Assembly (NCBI RefSeq): GCF_001957135.1
Contig: NZ_MPHK01000001.1
Span: 248,001-312,000 of the forward strand
Length of the DNA: 64,000 nt
Direction: 5' to 3'
From: Shewanella sp. UCD-KL21
Lineage (GTDB): Bacteria > Pseudomonadota > Gammaproteobacteria > Enterobacterales > Shewanellaceae
A model generated the notes under the pieces. The model did no database searches. It was given only the letters and a program-made list of their open reading frames with translations, and was not told where the DNA came from. The translations under genes were made by a program, and so were the position numbers. Position 1 is the stretch's first letter, and the number at the start of each line of letters is the position of its first letter. Positions 58,197 to 64,000 of the stretch are shown piece after piece.

Positions 58197-59316
58197 AATC
58201 TAAAAACTCATCGCTATCAACGGCTGAATCAATTTGTCCTACTAAGTAAGAAGAGACTTCTACTTCTTGTGGGGCAACTTGTACCGCATCACTTTCAAGC
58301 CAGTTTTTCATCCATGGCAGTGGATTAGTTTGCTCAGCATAAGGCTGTTTTAAATTTACAGCTTTCATGCGCTGATTAGTAATATATTCAACGTACTGAC
58401 ATAAAATCTGTTCATTTAAGCCAATCATTGAACCGTCTTTAAATAAGTACTGTGCCCACTGCTTTTCTTGTTCTGCAGCTTTATAAAAGATGTCATAGGC
58501 TTCTTGCTCACATTCAGCCGCAATTTCACCCATTTCAGGATCGTCTTTCCCACCTTGCATAATATTTAAAATATGCTGAGTACTGTTGAGGTGTAATGCT
58601 TCATCACGGGCAATCAAACGAATAATTTTTGCATTACCTTCCATCAAGTTACGTTCAGCAAAAGCAAATGAACATGCAAAGCTAACGTAAAAACGAATTG
58701 CTTCTAATGCGTTGACTGACATCATGCACAAATACAATGATTTTTTAAGAATACGGCTATTAACGGTTATTTCTTTACCGTTAATGAGGTGCGTGCCTTG
58801 ACCGTGCAGGTTCATCACTTGGGTTAATTCAATCAAGTCATCATAATATTGAGCGATATCACCGGCCCGTTTTAAGATTTCTTGGTTGACGACGATGTCA
58901 TCAAAAACCACTGACGGATCATTAACAATATTACGAATAATATGGGTATATGAGCGCGAGTGAATAGTTTCAGAGAAAGACCAAGTTTCAATCCAAGTTT
59001 CAAGCTCAGGTAACGACACTAATGGCAATAACGCGACGTTAGGTGAACGGCCTTGAATTGAATCAAGCAAGGTTTGGTATTTCAGGTTTGAGATAAAAAT
59101 ATGTTTTTCATGCTCAGGTAAACTTTGATAATCGATTTTATCTTTACTTACATCTACTTCTTCTGGACGCCAGAAAAAGGATAATTGTTTTTCAATTAAC
59201 TTTTCGAACACTTCATATTTTTGTTGATCGTAACGTGCAACGTTAACGGGTTGTCCCATGAACATAGGTTCATTCATTGGGTTGTTCGGAGTTTGACAGA
59301 AAGTAGAGTAAGCCAT
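58186..59316 (-). CDS. nrdB: Class Ia ribonucleotide reductase, beta subunit
   Basis: Radical-generating subunit of the enzyme making deoxyribonucleotides. The 376-aa protein has iron ligands D85, E116 and H119 and the radical Tyr Y123 ([12 protein letters not shown]), close to E. coli D84/E115/H118/Y122. It ends with an acidic tail ([10 protein letters not shown]) that binds NrdA. A terminator-like hairpin lies just before its ribosome site. Confidence 0.96.
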   Translation of the reverse strand: MAYSTFCQTPNNPMNEPMFMGQPVNVARYDQQKYEVFEKLIEKQLSFFWRPEEVDVSKDKIDYQSLPEHEKHIFISNLKYQTLLDSIQGRSPNVALLPLVSLPELETWIETWSFSETIHSRSYTHIIRNIVNDPSVVFDDIVVNQEILKRAGDIAQYYDDLIELTQVMNLHGQGTHLINGKEITVNSRILKKSLYLCMMSVNALEAIRFYVSFACSFAFAERNLMEGNAKIIRLIARDEALHLNSTQHILNIMQGGKDDPEMGEIAAECEQEAYDIFYKAAEQEKQWAQYLFKDGSMIGLNEQILCQYVEYITNQRMKAVNLKQPYAEQTNPLPWMKNWLESDAVQVAPQEVEVSSYLVGQIDSAVDSDEFLDFDL

Positions 59317-59333
59317 TTTTATATCCCAAAAAA

Positions 59334-59351
59334 GCGGGGAATACTCCCCGC
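59334..59351 (-). terminator. Terminator-like hairpin between nrdA and nrdB
   Basis: On the minus strand GCGGGGA, loop GTAT and TCCCCGC form a 7-bp GC stem followed directly by TTTTTT (59328-59333). This has full intrinsic-terminator form inside an operon, about 18 nt before the nrdB ATG. It probably lowers nrdB relative to nrdA or marks an mRNA end. Confidence 0.75.
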
Positions 59352-59371
59352 GTTGATATGCTAATTAGTGA

Positions 59372-61660
59372 TTAAATCTTACAAGCGCCGCTTGCACAAC
59401 CATCGTCTTCTTTTTCAACGACAGTAATGTCATCAAACTGATCCGATGCGCCATCACGGGTGTTGTGATAATAAAGGGTTTTAACCCCTAGCTTATAAGC
59501 GGTGAGCAAATCTTTCAGTAAGGTTTGCATAGGCACTTTTTGATTATCAAATCGTGTCGGGTCGTAATTGGTATTTGATGAGATTGCTTGGTCCACAAAC
59601 TTCTGCATCAAACCGACTAACTGTAAGTAACCATCATTATTTGGCATATTCCAAAGCAATTCATACTTGTCTTTAAGTTCATCAAAGTCAGGTACCACTT
59701 GCTTTAATTGACCATCTTTACTGGCTTTAACGCTGATCAGGCCACGTGGTGGTTCAATACCATTGGTTGCATTAGAGATCTGTGATGACGTTTCAGACGG
59801 CATTAATGCTGACAGCGTTGAGTTACGTAGGCCGTGTTGTTTAATATTGGCACGTAAACCTTCCCAATCCATGTGTAGTGGCTCGTCACAGATTTTATCT
59901 AAATCACGCTTATAAGTATCAATAGGTAAAATACCTTGAGCGTAGGTTGTTTCATTGAACAAAGGACATGCGCCTTGCTCTTTTGCTAAATTATTTGATG
60001 CTTTCAATAAGTAAAATTGAATCGCTTCAAAGGTTTTATGGGTCAAGTTATTACCTGAGCCATCAGAATATTTCATGCCATTCTTAGCAAGATAATTTGC
60101 AAAATTTATCACGCCTATACCCAGAGTACGACGATTCATAGAACCAAGCTGCGCAGAAATGATTGGGTAATCTTGATAATCAAGCAAGTTATCTAATGCC
60201 CGTACTGCTAAGTCTGCTAATGGCTCTAGCTCTGATAAATCTTTAATAGCACCAAGGTTTAATGCAGAAAGAGTACAAAGTGCAATTTCACCATTTGGAT
60301 CATCAATGTTGTTTAGCGGCTTAGTTGGCAAGGCGATTTCTAAACAAAGGTTAGATTGCTTAATTGGCGCAACTTGCGGATCAAATGGACTGTGTGTATT
60401 ACAGTGGTCAACATTTTGAATGTAGATTCGACCTGTTGATGCGCGCTCTTGCATCATCAATGAAAATAATTCAACTGCTTTAATCTCTTTACGACGTATG
60501 CTTAGGTCAGCTTCATACTGAAGGTATAGACGTTCAAATTCGTCTTGATCAGCGAAGAAAGCATCGTATAAACCAGGCACATCAGATGGGCTGAATAGGC
60601 TGATGTTTTGACCTTTGATTAAACGTTGGTACATCAATTTGTTTAGCTGTACACCGTAATCAAGATGGCGAACACGGTTATCTTCAACACCACGGTTATT
60701 TTTAAGTACCAGTAACGATTCAACTTCTAAATGCCATAACGGGTAAAATAGGGTAGCTGCACCACCACGTACGCCGCCTTGAGAGCACGATTTAACCGCC
60801 GTTTGAAAGTATTTGTAAAATGGTAAGCAACCGGTGTGAAATGCTTCACCACCGCGAATAGGGCTGCCTAAGGCACGGATACGACCGGCATTGATACCAA
60901 TACCTGCACGTTGGCTAACGTATTTCACAATTGAAGACGCGGTCGCATTGATAGAATCAAGGCTGTCGTCACATTCAATTAATACACATGAGCTAAATTG
61001 GCGTGTTGGAGTACGTACGCCTGCCATGATTGGGGTTGGTAAAGAAATCTTAAATGTTGAAGCTGCGTCATAAAAACGTTTGATGTAATCTAAACGGGTG
61101 TCTTTTGGGTAACGCGCAAATAAACAAGCTGCCACTAAAATATACAGGAACTGAGCACTTTCATAAATTTCGTTAGTGACGCGGTTTTGAACTAGGTATT
61201 TGCCTTCTAGTTGTTTAACTGCAGCATAAGAGAAATTCATGTCACGCCAGTGATCAATATAACCATCTAAAATGGTTAATTCTTCTGACGTGTAATCTTC
61301 TAAAATATGCTTATCGTATTTGTCCAGTTCAACCAAGCGAGTGACTTGATCAACTAGCTTAGGTGGCTCAAATTGGCCAAAAGCTTTTTTACGTAAATGG
61401 AAAACAGCAAGTCTAGCAGCAAGGAATTGATAATCAGGCGCGTCTGGCGAGATTAAATCTGCTGCAGCTTTAATAATGGTTTCGTGGATTGCTTCAGTTG
61501 GAATACCGTCAAAGAATTGTAGATGAGAACGTAATTCAACTTCTGAGACTGAAACGTTTTTCAATCCTTTTGCTGCCCACTCGATAACGCGATGAATTTT
61601 GTCTAAATCGATTGTTTCGCGTTCGCCACTGCGTTTTGTGACTGTCATATTGCTGTTCAT
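59372..61660 (-). CDS. nrdA: Class Ia ribonucleotide reductase, alpha subunit
   Basis: Catalytic and allosteric subunit of 762 aa. The N-terminal ATP-cone (TVTKRSGERETIDLDKIHRV) gives dATP feedback. The active-site Cys region SSCVLIECDDS, the NLCLEIALPT block and the C-terminal redox pair in CASGACKI are present. AAGG precedes ATG 61660. It leads nrdA-nrdB-yfaE and has paired NrdR-like boxes upstream. Confidence 0.96.
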   Translation of the reverse strand: MNSNMTVTKRSGERETIDLDKIHRVIEWAAKGLKNVSVSEVELRSHLQFFDGIPTEAIHETIIKAAADLISPDAPDYQFLAARLAVFHLRKKAFGQFEPPKLVDQVTRLVELDKYDKHILEDYTSEELTILDGYIDHWRDMNFSYAAVKQLEGKYLVQNRVTNEIYESAQFLYILVAACLFARYPKDTRLDYIKRFYDAASTFKISLPTPIMAGVRTPTRQFSSCVLIECDDSLDSINATASSIVKYVSQRAGIGINAGRIRALGSPIRGGEAFHTGCLPFYKYFQTAVKSCSQGGVRGGAATLFYPLWHLEVESLLVLKNNRGVEDNRVRHLDYGVQLNKLMYQRLIKGQNISLFSPSDVPGLYDAFFADQDEFERLYLQYEADLSIRRKEIKAVELFSLMMQERASTGRIYIQNVDHCNTHSPFDPQVAPIKQSNLCLEIALPTKPLNNIDDPNGEIALCTLSALNLGAIKDLSELEPLADLAVRALDNLLDYQDYPIISAQLGSMNRRTLGIGVINFANYLAKNGMKYSDGSGNNLTHKTFEAIQFYLLKASNNLAKEQGACPLFNETTYAQGILPIDTYKRDLDKICDEPLHMDWEGLRANIKQHGLRNSTLSALMPSETSSQISNATNGIEPPRGLISVKASKDGQLKQVVPDFDELKDKYELLWNMPNNDGYLQLVGLMQKFVDQAISSNTNYDPTRFDNQKVPMQTLLKDLLTAYKLGVKTLYYHNTRDGASDQFDDITVVEKEDDGCASGACKI

Positions 61661-61866
61661 TAAAAAAGCCTTGATTGTAAAATAGTTTGTGTGATTTAAA
61701 TTTTGGATCTTTTTTAATCGTCTCGTTTACGATCGCCATTAAATCACAATACGTTCCCTTGTAAGTTGATCATCCATAAGCACTAACAACGTCATATATC
61801 CAAAAAATACGAGTGTTATTTGAAGACACAAAGCAGAAAAAGCCTTGTGTCTTGTTCTGATGTCAC

Positions 61867-61913
61867 ACACAAGATATGGTGTTTAATTAAAACTTACATA
61901 CAAGATAGTGAGG
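61867..61913. promoter_or_regulatory. Tandem NrdR boxes
   Basis: ACACAAGATATGGTGT (61867-61882) and ATACAAGATAGTGAGG (61898-61913) match the NrdR consensus ACAC-A-AT-T-G-GT in most positions. They are 31 bp apart start to start, that is, three helical turns, the spacing NrdR requires. NrdR would repress nrdA when dATP is plentiful. Confidence 0.8.
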
Positions 61914-62063
61914 TTTGGGGGGATTTGCAAGCAGCAATTTAGTGAATAAGTTGTGGATATCTTCTGTATAGAGGCCAATGTTAGTGAAAGCTAACCTGCT
62001 AGGTCAAAATATATGATAACTAAATTGCAAAGGTTAATAATTAGCCGAAAAAAAACGTGAGCT

Positions 62064-62090
62064 CGATCGCTACAATATTCGGCGATCGAT
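62064..62090. repeat. Inverted repeat TCGATCGC/GCGATCGA
   Basis: Perfect 8-bp arms around an 11-nt AT-rich centre. Each arm holds a GATC Dam site. It sits between nrdA and the phosphatase gene without a T-tract. Confidence 0.6.
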
Positions 62091-62123
62091 TGTTTTGTTA
62101 ACAAAATTATTTGCTATTTATAT

Positions 62124-62786
62124 TTAACATTTGTTAAGGAAAGCCTGATGTAAATCGTCAACCTTGCTGAACTGAAAATCACTCGGCCATTCATTGGGTT
62201 TGTCTTGCTCTGACAAATATCCCCATAATGCAATAGCACCTTTCATCCCAGCATTACGGGCAGCAATTAAATCCCTTTCAGCATCACCTATATACAGGAT
62301 GTCCTTTGGCAGGCAATTAATTTGCTGGGCAGCAAGTAACATTGGCGCGGTATGGGGTTTGGAGTGCAGGGTGGAGTCACCACTGATAATCGCAGTGAGT
62401 TTGTGCTCGATGTTTAAGGCTTTAACCAATGGCCGAGTAAAACGGGCTTGTTTATTGGTAACGACGCCATAGGGGATTTCACGTTGCTCTAATAACAACA
62501 GAAAATCATCAAAACCGCTAAATAATGATGCTTTTTCACCATTGACCCGTTGGTAATGCACTAACAACGCTTGCTGAACTTCGATTTGTAACTCATGGGA
62601 ATGCTCTGGTATACCGGCTTTTACAAGCGCTAAACTACCATGGGAGGCAGCGTAGAGTAAGTTATCAATACTTTTACTAGCGATACCGCGCTCTTGCAAA
62701 CTTAAATTTAATGCATGAACCAGATCTGGGGCTGTATCAGCTAATGTGCCGTCTAAATCAAAGAGTACACCTTTAATCTTGTTCAT
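62124..62786 (-). CDS. HAD phosphatase, Gph/MupP type
   Basis: A 220-aa HAD hydrolase. Motif I DLDGTLADTAPD (nucleophile Asp12 or so), motif II VVTNK, motif III Lys in HSKPH and motif IV YIGDAERDLIAARNAG are present. Such genes are annotated as phosphoglycolate phosphatase; in Pseudomonas the gene next to ubiG is MupP, an N-acetylmuramate-6-phosphate phosphatase of peptidoglycan recycling, and the same position here makes that an alternative. ATG 62786 has AGGAT upstream. Confidence 0.82.
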   Translation of the reverse strand: MNKIKGVLFDLDGTLADTAPDLVHALNLSLQERGIASKSIDNLLYAASHGSLALVKAGIPEHSHELQIEVQQALLVHYQRVNGEKASLFSGFDDFLLLLEQREIPYGVVTNKQARFTRPLVKALNIEHKLTAIISGDSTLHSKPHTAPMLLAAQQINCLPKDILYIGDAERDLIAARNAGMKGAIALWGYLSEQDKPNEWPSDFQFSKVDDLHQAFLNKC

Positions 62787-62942
62787 AGTTATCCTAAGGG
62801 GGCTGAAGTTATTAGCTGTTACTTAATACGTTTATGAATTAAGTGAAGGATTAAAGCAGTAATGTCGCTGGTTAACTGCAGCATTACTACTTTAAAGTTG
62901 TTCTACTATTTATGGCTGGTTATTACAGGTGACGCTGTAGTA

Positions 62943-63668
62943 CTAATCAGCCTTTTGGGTGGCTATCATATAATTAACGTCAACTTTATTGGTGTACTTA
63001 TATACACCCGTTAAAGGATTAAAGCTTATTCCAAGTGCATCACGGCAATGAAGCTCTGTTTGGTCAACCAAATTGATTAACTCAGACGGTTTAATGAACT
63101 TACTGTGGTCATGGGTGCCAACTGGCAGCAACTTTAAAACATATTCAGCGCCAACGATTGCTTGAATATATGACATCAGGTTACGGTTAATGGTTGAAAA
63201 GAAAACATAACCGTTAGGTTTAACCATATCGCAGCATGCTTTAATCACTGATAATGGGTCAGGGACGTGCTCTAACATCTCCATGCAGGTGACCACATCA
63301 TAATAGCCTTGATGTTGCTGTGCATGTTCTTCAGCGGTCATGGTTTGATATTGGATATCGATGCCAGTTTCTAATGCATGCAGTTTAGCCACTTCAATTT
63401 GCGCTTCACCCATGTCTAGACCTGTTACATTAGCGCCAATTTTTGCCATGCTTTCAGACAAAATACCACCACCACAACCGATATCTAATACTTGCTTACC
63501 AAAAATACCACCACTGGTTTGATCGATATAATTAAGACGCAATGGGTTCAGTTGATGCAAAGGTTTGAAACTGCCATTAGGATCCCACCAAGACTGGGCC
63601 ATTTGGGCAAATTTTTCTATTTCTTGATGATCTACATTTTGCGGCGTGGTTTGTTCTTGGTTAGACAT
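62943..63668 (-). CDS. ubiG: Ubiquinone biosynthesis O-methyltransferase
   Basis: A 241-aa SAM-dependent enzyme performing both O-methylations in ubiquinone synthesis. The SAM motif [13 protein letters not shown] is at about residues 61-73, with [10 protein letters not shown] and the family end [14 protein letters not shown]. Upstream of it the sequence runs to the window edge without a gene; gyrA is the usual divergent neighbour. Confidence 0.95.
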   Translation of the reverse strand: MSNQEQTTPQNVDHQEIEKFAQMAQSWWDPNGSFKPLHQLNPLRLNYIDQTSGGIFGKQVLDIGCGGGILSESMAKIGANVTGLDMGEAQIEVAKLHALETGIDIQYQTMTAEEHAQQHQGYYDVVTCMEMLEHVPDPLSVIKACCDMVKPNGYVFFSTINRNLMSYIQAIVGAEYVLKLLPVGTHDHSKFIKPSELINLVDQTELHCRDALGISFNPLTGVYKYTNKVDVNYMIATQKAD

Positions 63669-64000
63669 GTCGAGAACCCATTAATTATTAGTATATATTG
63701 CAGGTATTATAACCATTGGATTGAATAAACATAGTGAGATGAAGCAAGATTTTACTTTGGTTGATGGAATATCCAGCAATGTTTGCCCATAAAAACGACA
63801 TCAGTTTTTTATGTGGCAATTTATCGAAATGAAATACGCAATTATTGTAATAGAGATAGTTGAATTTAAAGATTTTTTGACAGCTTTTATCCTCGCATTA
63901 ATATTTCCTTGTTCTAGGGTCTAGCCTCTTTAAATATCTGTGTTAGAATGCCAAATCACGTTTTTGAGCTACACAATAAAATGGAATAATTATTGTGCGC
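63669..64000. other. Intergenic region upstream of ubiG at window end
   Basis: About 330 bp without a gene. An extended -10 (TGTTAGAAT, about 63941-63949) on the plus strand could start the gene beyond the window. The last 30 nt hold an 8-bp inverted repeat CACAATAA/TTATTGTG. Confidence 0.4.

Larger units (their letters stand above)
61661..62123. promoter_or_regulatory. nrdA control region
   Basis: About 460 bp between nrdA and the phosphatase gene. It contains two NrdR-like boxes (61867-61913), a near-consensus DnaA box (61952-61960, one mismatch to TTATCCACA on the minus strand) and a GATC-containing inverted repeat (62064-62090). The E. coli nrdA promoter also combines NrdR and DnaA sites. 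Confidence 0.6.

Overview
The window looks like a chromosomal segment of an AT-rich marine gammaproteobacterium, most probably Shewanella. I infer this from the protein families, from neighbour sets such as sppA/ansA/YeaC and nrdA-nrdB-yfaE next to ubiG, and from a glycogen cluster beginning with malQ. It is mostly core metabolism with one decaying accessory stretch. I saw no prophage, insertion sequence, integrase or CRISPR array.

Layout. 0-2.7 kb: the 5' part of a LapD-like degenerate GGDEF/EAL membrane protein, then seven identical tRNA-Asn(GTT) genes behind one stable-RNA-type promoter. 4.1-8.8 kb: uvrB, asnS and a NudL-type CoA pyrophosphatase. 9.2-21.5 kb: a complete glycogen cluster, malQ-glgB-glgX-glgP-glgC-glgA, all on the plus strand and lying between nudL and pabB. 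21.6-28.6 kb: pabB, class I fumarase, an exported S9 peptidase, an unlisted 52-codon basic ORF, a MarC-family protein and tRNA-Ser(GGA). 28.9-31.9 kb: a frameshifted small membrane gene, a DUF3465 protein, a two-helix protein and a BCCT transporter. 32-40 kb: a CBS/cNMP/nucleotidyltransferase protein paired with a DEDDh exonuclease, a lipid-kinase remnant, a DUF885 lipoprotein, an orphan response regulator with a degenerate receiver, and a CCP-like M14 peptidase, zinc-ribbon protein and YeaC operon. 40-48.6 kb: ansA, sppA, fadH, an SDR, an SLC13 carrier with TrkA-C domains and a 60-aa protein. 48.7-51.6 kb: a decaying segment with a broken kelch gene, heptamer repeats, a duplicated gene fragment and an acyltransferase with an internal stop. 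51.7-57.8 kb: a second BCCT transporter, an AbgT transporter, and a MATE pump divergent from a LysR regulator. 57.8-63.7 kb: the class Ia ribonucleotide reductase operon (nrdA-nrdB-yfaE) with paired NrdR-like boxes, a Gph/MupP-type phosphatase and ubiG.

How genes work together. The glg cluster holds everything needed to make glycogen (GlgC, GlgA, GlgB) and to degrade it (GlgP, GlgX, MalQ), packed so tightly that most junctions must be co-transcribed. NrdA, NrdB and YfaE form the enzyme and its iron-sulfur maintenance ferredoxin; a terminator-like hairpin sits between nrdA and nrdB. Many starts were moved from the longest possible ORF to an internal start with a good ribosome binding site; this is stated in each entry.

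No single locus is clearly a new system. The best leads are the degenerate response regulator, the hairpin inside the nrd operon, the inverted DnaA-box pair upstream of uvrB, the 52-codon ORF, and the heptamer-repeat and gene-decay zone.
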